NCBI GenBank assembly: GCA_036874045.1
Contig: CM072344.1
Coordinates: 12,000,501-12,064,500 of the forward strand
Direction: 5' to 3'
DNA from: Cymodocea nodosa
Taxonomy: Eukaryota > Streptophyta > Magnoliopsida > Alismatales > Cymodoceaceae
DNA: 64,000 bases
Part shown: in pieces, positions 30,674 to 43,491 of the stretch
Layout of the letters: every line of letters begins with the position of its first letter
Position numbering within the stretch: the first letter of the stretch is position 1
The notes under the pieces: generated by a model
What the model was told of the DNA's origin: nothing
The model's input: the letters and a program-made list of their open reading frames with translations, nothing else
The model's database searches: none
Program-made: the position numbers and the translations under genes

Positions 30674-31905
30674 TTGATTTAAATTCATGTTTGCTAACTG
30701 AAACTAGTGATGCATATCTATGGCATAGAAGGATTGGGCATATAAATATGAGACTGTTACATAAACTATCTAGAAAACATTTAGTGAGAGGATTACCAAA
30801 GATTAAATACTCAAAGAACTTTATGTGTGATGCATGTGAGTTAGGTAAACTTCACAAGAACTCTTTTAAATCCAAAACTGATATTTCAAGTAAGAGAGTC
30901 TTAGAACTTATACATATGGATCTATTTGGACCAACAAGAATCATGAGTCTTGGTGGTAAACAGTATGTATTTGTTTTAGTAGATGACTTCTCTAGATACA
31001 CTTGGGTATATTTTCTAGCATCTAAGACAGAAGTTTTTGAAAAATTTAAAATGTTTTGCAATTTTGTTCAAAATGAGCAAAGTGTCTCTATTCAAAAACT
31101 TAGGAGTGATCATGGAATTGAATTTGATAATGATCAAATGGATAACTATTGTAATGAGCATGACATTAATCACAGATTTTCTTTTCCAAGAGCACCATGT
31201 CAAAATGGTGTTGTTGAGAGAAAGAATAGATCACTTCAAGAAATGGCTAGAACTATGTTGAATGAACATAAGTTACCTCAAAATCTTTAGGCTGAAGTAG
31301 TAAATACAGCTTGTTATGTTATTAACAGAAGTCATTTAAGACCTCATGTTAATAAAACTCCTTTTGAAATTATGTTTAATAGGCTTCCAAAAATTTCCTA
31401 TATGAAACCATTTGGCTGCAAGTGTTTTATTCTTAATACTAAGGATAAAAGGGATAAATTTCAAGCCAAATCGGATGAAGGAATTTTTGTAGGTTACTCT
31501 ACTATAAGTAAAGCCTATAGAGTATATAACAAGACTTCTAGGACTATTGAAGAAACCCTCCATGTAAGCTTCAATGAAAATTCTCTTAGAGAATCTCAAT
31601 CTAAAGCTGATAATGATGATATGATCAATTTTCCAAATGAGTTAGAGATCAATAGAGAGATTGATGATTTATTTGAGAAAATCAAAAATATGAACTTAAA
31701 TGATCAAACTAATGATGAAAGTGATGCACTTTCAGATGTTGATGAGAATATTGAGGAAAATCAGAGAAATTGGCGTTATTCTTCATCACATCCCATTACT
31801 CAAGTCATTGGTAATATTAATGAGGGAGTTAAAACTAGAGCTTCAGTAAATTTAAATAGTATGTGTATGTTTGTTTCTATGGTGGAACCAAGGAATATAT
31901 AAGAA
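30646..31905 (+). pseudogene. Copia integrase (C1)
   Basis: The 214-codon stretch at 30,646-31,290 has the HHCC finger (H27 and H32 in LWHRRIGHIN, C61 and C64 in MCDACELGK). It also has the catalytic core D92 (MDLFGPTR), D155 (LRSDHGIEF) and E191 (GVVERKNRS), again with a 35-residue D-E spacing. The second stretch (31,372-31,902) is the copia integrase C-terminus (KPFGCKCFILNTKDKRDKF, DEGIFVGYSTISKAYRVYN). The enzyme inserts the cDNA, here with a 5-bp duplication. The fossil is broken, but all key motifs can be seen. Confidence 0.9.
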
Positions 31906-33416
31906 GCATTATCTGATGAAAATTGGATAGTGGCAATGCAAGAAGAACTAAATCAATTCATCAGAAATGATGTATTGGAATTAGTTTCTCCACCAGAAAA
32001 TCAGTCCATAATAGGTACAAAGTGGATCTTTAGAAACAAAACTAATGAAACTAGTCAAATTATAAGGAATAAAGCTAGATTAGTTGCACAAGGGTATACA
32101 TAGGAAGAAGGATTAGATTATGATGAAACATTTGCTCCTGTGGCTAGGTTAGAAAGTATTAGAATATTATTGGCCTATGCTTGTTATATGGATTTTAAAT
32201 TATATCAAATGGATGTAAAGAGTTCATTTCTAAATGGTTTAATTAATGAAGAAGTCTATGTAAAACAACCACCTGGATTTGAAGATATTAAAAATCCTGA
32301 CTTTGTGTATAAATTGAAGAAAGCCTTATATGGTTTGAAGCAAGCACCTAGATCATGGTATGAAAGATTGTCTACTTTTTTAATAGAAAAAGGCTATATC
32401 ATCGGAAAAGTGGAACATACTCTATTTATTAAGAGAGATGGTAAAGATCAAATTGTTTTTCAAATATACGTGGATGATATAATCTTTGGAGCAACCTCAG
32501 ATAAGTTGATAGAAATATTCTCTAAAGAGATGACTAATCAGTTTGAAATGAGTATGATAGGAGAACTTTCATATTTTCTAGGACTTTAAATTAAGCAAAT
32601 GGATAAAGGTATATTTTTAAATCAGGAAAAATATGCAGATGAAATGCTTAAGAAATTTAATTTTAATGATACAAGGATTCGAGGAACTCCTATGAGTACT
32701 ACTTTAAAGTTAGATATTGATGACATAGGAAAATCTATAGATCAAAGAAAATACAGAAGTATGATTGGTTCTTTACTTTATTTGACTGCTAGTAGACCTG
32801 ATATTATGTTTGCTATGTGTGTTTGTGCTAGATTTCAATCTAATCCTAAAGAATCACACTTAATTGCAGTTAAAAGAATATTTAGATATATACAAGGAAC
32901 TAAAAATTTCGGACTGTATTATTCTATGGATAGTTCAATAGATCTTATAGGATATACTGATGCTGATTATGCAGGATCTAAATCTGATAGAAAGAGTACC
33001 AGTAGCACATGTCAATTATTGGGAAATAATTTGGTGTCATGGTTTAGTAAAAAGCAAAACTGTGTAGCACTTTCTACTACAGAAGCTGAATATGTTGCTG
33101 CTGCACTATCTTGCACTCAGATTCTGTAGATAAGGCAAACTTTAGAAGATTTTGGATTATCTTATGATACAATTGAGATTTATTGTGACAGTAGTTCTGC
33201 AATAAATCTTTCTAAAAATCCTGTATTACATTCAAGAGCAAAGCGTATAGAGGTTAGACATCATTTTCTAAGAGATAACGTAATTAAAGGAAAAATTAAA
33301 TTAGAATTTGTGTCTAGTAAAAATCAATTAGCTGATATATTTACAAAACCTCTAGACAAAAATACATTCTGCAACATTAGATTAAATTTAGGTATTTGTA
33401 GGCTATGTGATGTGTA
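31906..33416 (+). pseudogene. Copia reverse transcriptase and RNase H (C1)
   Basis: RT signatures in order are GTKWIFRNKTNE, ARLVAQGYT, QMDVKSSFLNGLINEEVYVK, KKALYGLKQAPRSWYERL and the catalytic YVDDIIFG (residues 110-117 of the 32,140-32,589 stretch). The next stretch (32,599-33,129) holds the connection (YRSMIGSLLYLTASRPDIMF) and RNase H (YTDADYAGSKSDRKSTSS, ALSTTEAEYVAA). It is followed by a tail with YCDSSSAINLSKNP and QLADIFTKPLDKN that ends near 33,416. Wording fits the Sirevirus clade. The fossil is broken. Confidence 0.92.
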
Positions 33417-34967
33417 AAATGCTTAAACTCCACATAAAAAGATAAATATTATTGATGATGTTGTTCACCTCATAGATATTATATACTTATTATAAATATC
33501 TAAAGTAATATCTAAACTGCTGCTTAAGATACTATGTATTTATTGTAAAATCATAGTAGTATCTTATTGATTTTAAGTAGTTTATCAATTTTAATAGTTT
33601 TTACGATTTTAAGTGGAAGTGTAAATGAAAAACATTAAATACTTCTAACATTCTAAAATTTTGATTAAATGTTTTCTTTGAATCAAGGAAAATTCATATG
33701 ATCATGCATAAATTTGACTTAATTGATTAAACTTGTAGAATAAGTTATATGTAACTCATCTTAAACTGTTAATCAAAAGTATAAGCTTATTGAAACTGAT
33801 CCATATTCTCAATACAATCATAGAAGTAAAAATTGTATGAGATTTGTGTTTTATTGCATCTGTATTAATGGAATACATATATACTGTGCTTAAAATGAAA
33901 AGTGCTTACAAAGTGAAAATCTTTGAGAGTTTATTGATCAATTTGATCACGAGCCTTTTGTACTTGAGCAGATAGGTATGTAAGGATTGTTGTCCTAAAA
34001 AAGGATTCTTTAAATCTAGCAACCTAAGGTCCTGATCAGATCTGGGATTGTTGACTGAAAGCTCATTACACGGGTACATTAGAAAGTTCTTGTATGATTC
34101 AAGCTTTTCAAACTAACTTTTAAAGAAAATTATCAATATTTACTGTTTTAAAAAGAAAAAGTTGTTTCATTAATTATAGATATCTTTGAATCACATATAG
34201 TTTATACCAATATGACTACTAATTTATTGAATCAACATTAGTACTTTTGAAAACGTTTATTTGAGATACATTCTTTTATTCTCCTTGAATTAATCGAATT
34301 GAGTTCAAAGTTGTGTTTTGATTCATATACAGTAGGAATTGATTCTGAAATCATTTTTGATGATGTCAGGATAACAGAAGTCTCTGAAAAGAAAATGTAA
34401 AAGTATAGTTATACTTAACATCTATTGTCACTACAAGTATATTTTGATTGACTATATTTGAAGTATATTTGTAGGGGGAGGATTAACAATGTCGAAAACA
34501 AATTAATATAATTTAGAATACAAATCTTAGTTAATCTGAATTAATGTCCTCTTAAAATCTTGATGAAATAATTTAAAAAGACAAATAAACTATTTTAGAT
34601 TCAAAGGACAAAATGTTCAAATAGTTTACAATGTTCTCAAGATAATGTTAAGTTTAGCATGTGTGTTGTTTTCGGAACGTTTCAGTTGGAAGCATTTGAA
34701 AATTGGTGTACTAACTAGACGTTATGTTAGATAAGGTAACGTGTAAAACTGCCTCTAGACAGCGTTTTACTCGTTAGGTTAGTTAACTCAACGAGTTATA
34801 CTTGAATATTTCGGGTACTTTGATTGAATAAACTTTATTCAATATTTATTTTATTTCTAAACCCGACTTCTCTTCACATTGAGTTATACGCCTAAAAACC
34901 CTATTTAAACACTTATTACACGGGCACTTAGGTTATTTGTAAACTTTGTCAAGAAAATCTTTCCCGC
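33417..34967 (+). other. Post-pol non-coding module of C1, shared with gypsy A and B
   Basis: No coding region was found. The part 33,480-34,350 is homologous in the same sense to the region before the 3' LTR of gypsy A (11,050 down to 10,080) and gypsy B (about 41,000 down to 40,060). The best block is 34,017-34,106. It ends close to an internal PPT-like tract TTTGTAGGGGGAGGATT (34,468-34,484). From 34,640 to 34,870 there are TAGACGTTATG-type words and an AACTCAACGAGTTATA hairpin. Confidence 0.8.
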
Positions 34968-34991
34968 TTGTTGCTGTTACAACCTGCGACG

Positions 34992-37261
34992 ATGGTCTCC
35001 AAGTTCTATAAAGGTCGTGGTAGAGGAAAAGGCAAAAGCAGAAGAGATGCAAAAGGAAAAGAAATAGAGAGTGATGAAGTTCCACGTACTTGGTTCAAGA
35101 AAATATTTCGAGTGGACAAAAGGTTAGAAGAACTTTATAGAGATTACTTCTTTTCTCAGGATATATTAGATGAAGTTAGACAAGAACTTCAACATACTGA
35201 TGCAAGTATTACATACATTGGTATTCGAAGTAAATATGATAGAGAATACAGAATGAAATGTGCTGAGATTGCATTTTTGGAACAGTATGCAAAATATTTG
35301 GAAAAAGGTGTAGGTTCATCAAATAGAACTCCTCAAACTCCTATAAACGGTACAAGACTACATGTATTTGAGGAAGAGCATGAATCAGCTATCCCTACTC
35401 CTTTATATTCAAAACAAGTAGAATCAAATATTGTTGTAGACAAAACAAAAGTTGATAGTCTTCGAAAGGCCGTTGCAATAGAAAGTGCCTTAGAAGAATT
35501 AAAGCAGAAAACTTTTATGGAGAAATTTGAAAAGAAAACAACAATACTTGAAAAGGAGAAACAGAAATATTATAGAAGAAGGAAAGTCAGAAAAATTATG
35601 TCTAAGGAAACAAAGTCTTTTGAAAAAGGAAAATCAGATGAAAATTTATTTTCAAAGGACAATGTATGTCTAGACATTGTACCTTATTGTGCATCTGATA
35701 AACTCATCAGTTCCGAACACACTGAAACTGATGAAGATAATGAGACTTTATTTTCCCTTGCTAGAAAACTTGAGAAGAAATCCAAGTCAAATATGAGCTC
35801 AAGTTTTTCTATTAGTACAAGTCTTGATGATGTAGAAATTGACAAATCAGAGCATCAGGCACCTGACATTGAACAAGTTATTGCAGATATAATTGACAAT
35901 GTAGAGGTAGTAACTAGTTCAAAGGTTGAATTGTCTAGAGTAGCAGATATTGAAAATGTTAAGACTCCAGAAGAGCTAAAAGTTAACCAGCCTTCTACAG
36001 AATCTATAGAAGTAGAGTCTGAGAATTCACACCATGAATCAATGGAATTATCTGTTGAACAAAATGAACAATTACAGACAGATACACCGGCTGTAGAATT
36101 TGTGGAAAATTGTACTCTGAACATTCTATAGAGACTGAACAGATGAATGTTGCGCATATTGACAATGTTCCTAACACTGTTGAAGCTAAAGAATCAAGCT
36201 TACTTGAGCAGCTTCAAGATAATATTTTGGAAGAGGAACAACATGACATTCATTTTGCAGAAGAGCTTCCTGAAGATGAATTAAACTCTGAATCACGGCT
36301 TTAGGTATCACCTTCTTTGTATACAATATTAAAAATTCAAGGTAATGCAATTCATTTTAGATCTGAAGAAGCATTGCAGAAATACAATAATCTGATTACA
36401 TGTCAGATTCTGCATGTTCGTCCAATAAAATTCAGAAATTTGATGGAAATAAGAGATCTGCTTGAGTTTCAAGGCCTCATTAAATTCTTGCCAGTAGGAA
36501 TGAAATGGAAGCAATACACAGAGCTTATTGCAGCTTTTTATAGCAATCTGGACAAGAATGGAAATTTTCTAAAAACTCAAATAAATGAATAGGAGTTTAT
36601 ATTGTCTCCTGAGTTAATTTTTGAAGTTTTAGGATTAAAGAATGAAGGTGTTGTTGTTACCAACAGATTTGACATAATAAGACAATTGGAATGGAACATT
36701 CAGTCTTTATCAAAAATTCTAGATGTATATTCTGAAATGAGATTAATGGAAAATCTGAATGCAGAGGCAAGGTTTATTGCAAATATATTGCATGCAAATT
36801 TATTTCAGAGAGTTGGACACAATATGGAAGTCAGCAGAAGTTTTTTATATGCAACTTATAGCTTGCTGAATAGCATTCAAATCAATTGGCTTGATGTTTT
36901 CACTTCTCAACTATAGCATATGAGTTCAAAGTTATTTTATGGTGATACTGTATGTAGACTCATTGCAAGTCAATTGAATTTATCCGATTGGCCCTCTAAA
37001 ACTAAAGGCATGAGAGCATTTAGTGTCAAAGATTTGCAAAAATTCTAAGCCATGTATAAACCTCAACGACAACAACAACAATAACAACCTGATACAGACC
37101 ATATACAACAACAACAACAAAGTTATTCAGTTCAAGCAGAACAGCAAACTAAGCTACCTCCTGACTTAGATGTAGTGCTTAACGACATCAGAAATGATAT
37201 TAGGCATCTAGGAGATAAAATATGTAATGCTATAAGTGATATACTTAGGAGGGGTACATAA
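34992..37261 (+). pseudogene. Accessory post-pol ORF region (C1)
   Basis: About 2.27 kb encodes a protein that starts with a very basic stretch (MVSKFYKGRGRGKGKSRRD), possibly RNA/DNA binding or a nuclear signal. A helical block follows (RLEELYRDYFFSQDILDEVR), then a long Glu/Ser/Thr-rich middle, then the conserved C-terminal domain (36,317-36,916). That domain has LLEFQGLIKFLPVG, IAAFYSNLDKNG, LSPELIFEVLGLKNEGVVV, LNAEARFIANILHANLFQRV and SKLFYGDTV, and a Gln-rich tail follows. The C-terminal blocks match the accessory ORF of gypsy A and B and of copia E and C2. The longest open stretch is 34,968-36,131. The start at 34,992 is chosen because the basic stretch follows it. Function is unknown. 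The fossil has a few breaks. Confidence 0.82.
37064..37122 (+). repeat. CAA-repeat tract in C1 accessory ORF
   Basis: Two runs of CAACAACAACAA encode a Gln-rich tail after the conserved domain. The same feature is found in element E and C2. Confidence 0.85.
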
Positions 37262-37743
37262 CTATTTTTGTTTGTTTCTGAATACAAAATGTAATGTTTG
37301 TATTACTTGTTTGATTCATTGAACAATACATTATTTTGTAAATGTATTCAATTATTATTCTTGTTTATAGAAATCGTTGTTGTAATTCTCTTATATACAT
37401 ATATATATTCTCTGTAATTATCTTTTTAATTAATGACAAAAAGGGGGAGAAATATTATAAAAAGATGATTATGATCTTAATTGCATATATATATTATAAA
37501 AGGAGATGCTATTTAAATGGTTATTGTAATTTGACAGATGATAATTAGAAAACTAATACTTATATAATTATTGACATCTGAGAGTTTTAGTTCTGAGAGG
37601 TAAAATTTACACAAACAATAGAAATAAGCTTAAATGAACTTAAGTCAACAAACAAGTTTGTTGAATTAAAAGTTAACCCAATGAAGGTGCTTTGTTGAGT
37701 TAAACATATTTCATAATTGATTTAATATGGTTTTGTCATCATC

Positions 37744-37757
37744 AAAAAGGGGGAGAT
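37744..37757 (+). other. Polypurine tract of C1
   Basis: CATCATCAAAAAGGGGGAGA directly before the 3' LTR is the wording I recall for Sirevirus PPTs. Confidence 0.9.
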
Positions 37758-39101
37758 TATTGAGTATTTTTGTTTTGATGATGTGTGCTGAATGAAAATA
37801 ATCATATTTGCTCAATTACTATTGCTTGTGAAAAGAAATTAAAATCATCAATTAATACAGAAAAAGCTTACTGATATAAATACTTGTCTGTATTTGGATC
37901 TGAAGTTAATATCTAGTCGTTTCGTTGCATTAATTTCTCATTTAGCTAAACGTTAAGTTAACGTGTGTTTTTATTGAAAAGCATGATATGTTTTAATGTT
38001 ATATCTTCTGTATCACGAATAGTGCACGTTTAGACAACTCGTTAAATTAGAGTTTTGTTTGTATAGAGGTCACGTGAGAACTCGTTAAGTTAGAGGCTTA
38101 AAGGTTAAAATAGGTCACGTGATAACTTGTTAAGTTAGTGAGTAAAAGAAGAGACGAACTCGTTAAGTTAGTGCTATACACGTGGTGATATTATAAGTTA
38201 CGAATGTTGTATTGTATCACGTGAGGTGCACATGTTTAACTCGTTAAGTTAGCATAACTAAACGCGTTGAGTTGCTATATTGAACACTGAGTCAACGTGT
38301 TAGGTTAGCGTTATAAACTTAAGTTGTTATTTTTGCACATAGTAAAATTCTTATTATAAAAACATTTGTTTATTACTGGTTCATTGAGTTATCATAACAC
38401 AACAGAAATGGTTCGTTGAGTTATCATAACACAATGGAGATGATTCGTTGAGATAGCATAACACCACGGACTTAGTTCGTTGAGTTAGCTACAGTACTTG
38501 TCACGTGAAATGGCACATAAGGAACTCATTAAGTTAGAAACATTAAGTTATATATATACTTGTGTTACTTGTTTAGTTAACATTAAAGTAACGACTTCTT
38601 ATTACACTGACGAAAAATTTTTGGACGAGAAAGTTTATTTTGCAGGAAATTTTTCAGAGATCCACGACTGATGATTAAAGGAAATTCAAAATATAAACGT
38701 GAGTTACAATGTGTGTGTTTTGATGAAGGAAAAAGGAAAGACGTGGAGAAGTGGAAAACCGGTAGTGGTTAAATGTGAAGGATATGCATGAAATGAAGAT
38801 ACAGTATAAAAGGCATAGAATTCTTATTGATCAATTTATCCTTGCACACAAAACAAAAAATCTTTTCAAGGATCAAACCATCCCTACACACCAAAAGAAA
38901 AATCCATGGTATCAAAATATAATTGCATCTACAATTTCTAAGGAGAATTGAATTGTATATTGTAATTGAAACCTTGAATAAAAATGATTTTATGAAAACA
39001 ATGTCTCGACTTATTTTTGAGTTTTAAAGTTTCAATTATATTTTAGAAAATATTAAAAATACACAATTCACCCCCCTCTTGTGTAGCCATATGATCCTAC
39101 A
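37758..39101 (+). repeat. 3' LTR of copia element C1
   Basis: Runs from TATTGAGTATTTTTGTTTTG to ATGATCCTACA, followed by the ATACC duplication. It matches the 5' LTR closely over the first kilobase but differs in the right third (about 38,700-38,910), where it resembles the C2 LTRs more (TATGCATGAAATGAAGATAC). Confidence 0.92.
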
Positions 39102-39106
39102 ATACC

Positions 39107-39822
39107 CGTCGACCACACCCTTTTCTTCTTTTTCTTGTTTTCTTTTATATTTTTTCAGTGGTAACTACTTCTACTTGAATGGTCAGTTGAATTTCCTTCA
39201 TTCATATCAACGACGATGATTTCTTCTCCCTTCGACGAGTGAATTCCTACGTGATACATGCGATCGTGGTTTTTTTTCTTCCAACTGTCCTATTTTTGCA
39301 ACCGCTATAGTGACATATTAGAAAATAAATGGTCCGTGGAGTTACAGATAACTCAACGGACAACGAACTTGCTTCGTTAATTTAACTATAAAACACGTGC
39401 AATAAAGAAATAAGCCACTAACATAACGCGTTACCTTAATGTGTATTCATGTAACTCAACACGTACAGTTATGCTAACTTAACGAGTTAAAGATGTGCAT
39501 CTCACGTGATATACTAAAGCATTTAAATTCAACACGTGCATAATTCTATCTTAACAAGTTCAAATATTTTACATACTTAAGAACTTAACTATCCGATGCT
39601 TAGATGCATTTCGGATACTTAAGAATTTCATAGCCTGCAATTTACCAATAGTTTAGAAATGTACTAAATTAACATTAATTCCCTAGAATTATGCAGGTTC
39701 TTTCATTAAAGCATATAACAATGCAATTATACCATAATGGCTTAATTCTCATATGATAAGCTAAATATTATGCAATTAACCATCATTTAACCGTTAATAT
39801 TATACACTTTTCATTCTAAACA
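39107..39822 (-). repeat. 3' LTR of gypsy element B, right piece
   Basis: Continues the LTR interrupted at 26,526 and is collinear with about 58,820-59,524. It ends TTTTCATTCTAAACA. It is followed by the terminal PPT of B (39,823-39,836). Confidence 0.92.
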
Positions 39823-41545
39823 CTCCCCCCATACCTACATTTTGCTAGTCCCTTAGCAAACTAAGATCTAATTAATTGGTCTTTCTAAAAGTGCTAGAAT
39901 TAACTCTTCTTTTTTCTTAGGTTCAGCATAAGAACTTGTATTATTATATAGATATTCTATATGTTTCAGTAATATTGTTTTCTCTTCTTCAATCTGCAAA
40001 TATACTTAGAATATATGCAAATTACATACAAAGTATATCATCATCACATAGGTGTTAATTATATTATTGTTTGTTCTGAATTTCATCATCTATCATCCTG
40101 AATTTTCCAATAAGATTTCTAGAAGAAATTTCAACAACATATGAATCAATGTACAATCCAATTCAATCTGATTAAGACAAGTAGAATAAAGAATTGTATC
40201 TCCATAAAACAACTTCAAAAGTCAATTCTAGATTCATATTTCAACAATTCTAGATAACAGAAAATATACTCGATTCATAAGATATCTGTATTTCACAAAA
40301 CACTTGTATCTTTTCAGAACAGTATATGTATTTTTGTACTTTAAAAGTTAATTTGACAAGCTTGAATCATACAAGAGCTTTCTAATGTACCCATGTAACA
40401 AGCTTTCAGTCAACAATCCCAGATCTGATCAAGATCTTAGGCTGCCAGATTTCAAAAGTCTTTTTTCAGGTCAAGAATCCTTACATACCTATATGCTCAA
40501 GTACAAAAGGCTCATGATCAAATAAGTCAATAAACTCTTAAAAAAATTTAAAAAAAAAAAAACAAAATATAAAAAAAATTAATCACATACTGTATATGTA
40601 CGTATTTCATTAATGCAGATGCAATAAAACACCAATCTCATATAGTCCTGCTTCTATCATTGACTAAAAATATGAATCCATAACAATAAGCTCATACTTT
40701 TTTTGTAATTTAATAAGATCTATACATAAATCATTCTACAAGTTCAATCAGTCAAATTAAATATATCTTTAATCATATGTGTTTCATTTAATCTAGAATT
40801 CACATCTCAGCTCTTTCAAGACTTCAGATAATTTACTAATTTTTCATTAAGCGCTCTGATTTCATTTTAAAATCGTGAAATTGTTAAACTCATGAAATTC
40901 AGAAAAAAAACATAAGATACTATATCTAGATTTGCATAAATAGTAAATTCTATAGCATCTTATATAGCCTTCTAAATATAATATTCAAACAATTACAGTT
41001 TATAATAAAATTTTCAATTTTCACAAAACTTTGCAGTACCATTCTAATTCCTTTAATTAACAAACTTACATGGTTGTTACTTTAATTACCTCCCCCCCAT
41101 ACCTACATTTTGCATTGTCCTTAATGTAAAAGATTTGACAATAAATACAGTAATTGTAGCAGGCATGAATACACTTTCGTTGATTTAGCACTTAACTCAA
41201 CGAATGAGTTTAAATCTAAATTCAGGATAAGTAATCAATTACATACCATGTTTCGTTTGTTTCTCCTTTTGCATATTCCGATTTTTGATTCTGAAAAACT
41301 TTTTATACATAGATAAAAGCAGAATATATAACAAAATAACATTTAACAGATATTGATAAATCAGTGTCTTGTGTGGAACCTAGGCTCCTATGCCTTTGGT
41401 GGTTCAAAAGCAAGCCAATTGGTTTCCTAGCACAGATACTAATAAACTAGATTGAATTTTTTTTTATTTTTAAATAAACTAAAACTAAAATTTTTCTAAA
41501 AGTAAATGTAGAAAACACACAACATTACAAGCACAAAATCACAAC
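39823..41545 (-). other. 3' non-coding region of B: PPT, shared module, internal PPT
   Basis: No coding region was found. It holds the terminal PPT (39,823-39,836), the module shared with copia C1 and gypsy A (about 40,060-41,000; best block 40,359-40,447), and the internal PPT-like tract with a CATTAAGGACAATG hairpin (41,089-41,127). A spacer follows up to the end of the F-box ORF. Confidence 0.8.
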
Positions 41546-41741
41546 TTAAGAACATGATTGAAAAGTAGAAACAAATCGAATAAACGTGTCAATCCAAGCA
41601 AACTTTTTAGGCATAATTCTTCTTGCTATTAATTCTATTTTAATGCAGTTCGTGTTCCTTCTTACTTTGTAAACTTGTAGTATATTATCAATGCTAAATA
41701 TAAGTGTATTACCATTAATGAAATGAAATGTAGAAAGGGAT
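41546..41741 (-). pseudogene. F-box ORF, C-terminal end (element B)
   Basis: Reads FHFINGNTLIFSIDNILQVY, ELIARRIMPKKFAWIDTFIR and FVSTFQSCS, matching the end of the F-box ORF in element A (11,618-11,800). It is separated from its upstream part by copia C2. The GGGAT at 41,737-41,741 is the target duplication of C2. Confidence 0.8.
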
Positions 41742-43491
41742 TGTAGGATCGTATGGCTACACAAGAGGGGGGTGAATTGTGTATTTTTAATATTTTCTGA
41801 AATATAATTGAAACTTTAAAACTCAAAAACAAGTCGAGATAGTGTTTTCATAAAATCATTTTTATTCAAGGTTTCAATTACAATATACAATTCAATTCTC
41901 CTCAGAAATTGTAGATGCAATTATATCTCGATACCATGTATCATCTAAACAATTTCATAACTACAAACAGAGAAAACTAATTTGTGAAATTTAAAACATT
42001 TCTCCCTATTTGAGATCTTTCTTCTTCTTCTTCCTTCTTCAGCAATTCTTTAGTGACGAATATCTTGTCTTTTTGTGCTTCATTGAATTTGCTTTCTACT
42101 GATACTTCAAATCTTCAGTGACAAAAATCTTACATTTTTATGCTTCATTGAATTTTCTTTCACTTGAGAGATTTTGCCCAAAGAGGTGTTTTTGATCCTT
42201 GAAAAAGATTTTTCTTTTGGTGTGCAGGGATGGTTTGATCCTTGAAAAGATTTTTCTTTTTGTGTGCAAGGATGGTTTGATCAACGAGAACTCTATGCCT
42301 TTTATACTGTATCTTCATTTCATGCATATCCTCCACGTTTAATCACTACCAGTTTTCCACTTCTCCACGTCTTTTCTTTTTCCTTTATCGAAACACACAC
42401 GTTCTAACCCACGTTTATATTTTGAATTTCCTTTAATCATCAGTCTTGGATCTCTGAAAAATTTCCTGCAAAATAAACTTTCTCGTCCAAAAATTTTTCA
42501 TTAGTGTAATAAGAAGTCGTTACTTTAATGTTAACTAAACGAGTAACACAAGTATATATATATAACATAACGTTTCTAACTTAACGAGTTCCTCATGTGC
42601 CATTTCACGTGACAAGTACTATAGCTAACTCAGCGAACTAAGTCTGTGGTGTTATGCTAACTCAACGAACTAGCTTAACCTTTCTTTCAGAAGGTTAAAT
42701 GATAACTCACCGAAAACAGTTTAAGTTTCTGATAGTCATAGATGTAAGTCACCGAAAAACTCTTTATATTATAAAACTAGTGAGACACGTGTCAAGACCT
42801 GAAAACATGACTTAAGTTACCTTTCGGATAGTTACGACTGTAAGTCTCTGAAAAACTTTAACTCACCGATTCAGTAATAAACAAATGTTTTTATAATAAG
42901 AATTTTACCACGTGCAAAAATAATAACTTAAGTTTATAACGCTAACCTAACACGTTGCCTTAGTGTTCAATATAGCAACTCAACTTGTTTAGTTATGTTA
43001 ACTTAACGAGTTAAACATGTGCACCTCACGTGATACAATACAACATTCGTAACTTATAATTTCACCACGTGTATAACACTAACTTAACGAGTTCGTCTCT
43101 TCTTTTACTCACTAACTTAACGAATTATCACGTGACCTATTTTAACCTTTAAGCCTTTAACTTAACGAGTTCTCATGTGACCTCTATACAAACAAAACTC
43201 TAACTTAACGAGTTGTCTAAACGTGCACTATTCATGATATAAAAGATATAACTTTAAAATATATCATGCTTTTCAATAAAACCACATGTTAACTTAACGT
43301 TTAGCTAAATGAGAAATTAATGCAACGAAATGAATAGTTATTAACTTCAGATCCAATACAGACAAGTATTTATATCAGTAAGCTTTTTCTGTATTAATTG
43401 ATGATTTTAATTTCTTTTCACAAGCAATAGTAATTGAGCAAATATGATTATTTTCATTCAGCACACATCATCAAAACAAAAATACTCAACA
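41742..43491 (-). repeat. 3' LTR of copia derivative C2
   Basis: On the plus strand it runs TGTAGGATCGTATGGCTAC to AAAAATACTCAACA, followed by the PPT complement ATCTCCCCCTTTTTGATGAT. It is 1,750 bp long, longer than the C1 LTRs. Confidence 0.92.

Larger units (their letters stand above)
26527..39101 (+). mobile_element. Copia (Sirevirus-like) element C1
   Basis: A 12.6 kb plus-strand Ty1/copia element inserted in the 3' LTR of gypsy B with target duplication ATACC (26,522-26,526 and 39,102-39,106). It has LTRs of about 1.32-1.34 kb, an initiator-Met primer site, gag with CCHC knuckle and coiled-coil tail, protease, integrase, RT, RNase H, a non-coding module, an internal PPT-like tract, an accessory ORF with Gln-rich tail, and a PPT. 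All parts are present but the coding sequence is broken in several places. By eye the LTRs differ by roughly 3% over 400 bases, although their inner right parts differ more. It is the youngest datable insertion here. Confidence 0.93.

Noticed and set aside
37342-37548. Similar small ORFs at 37,342-37,548 (plus) and 43,703-43,909 (minus), rich in Ile and Tyr
   Set aside because: They lie in the AT-rich spacer between the accessory ORF and the PPT of C1 and C2, and are alike because the elements are related. Composition is low-complexity and no domain is seen.
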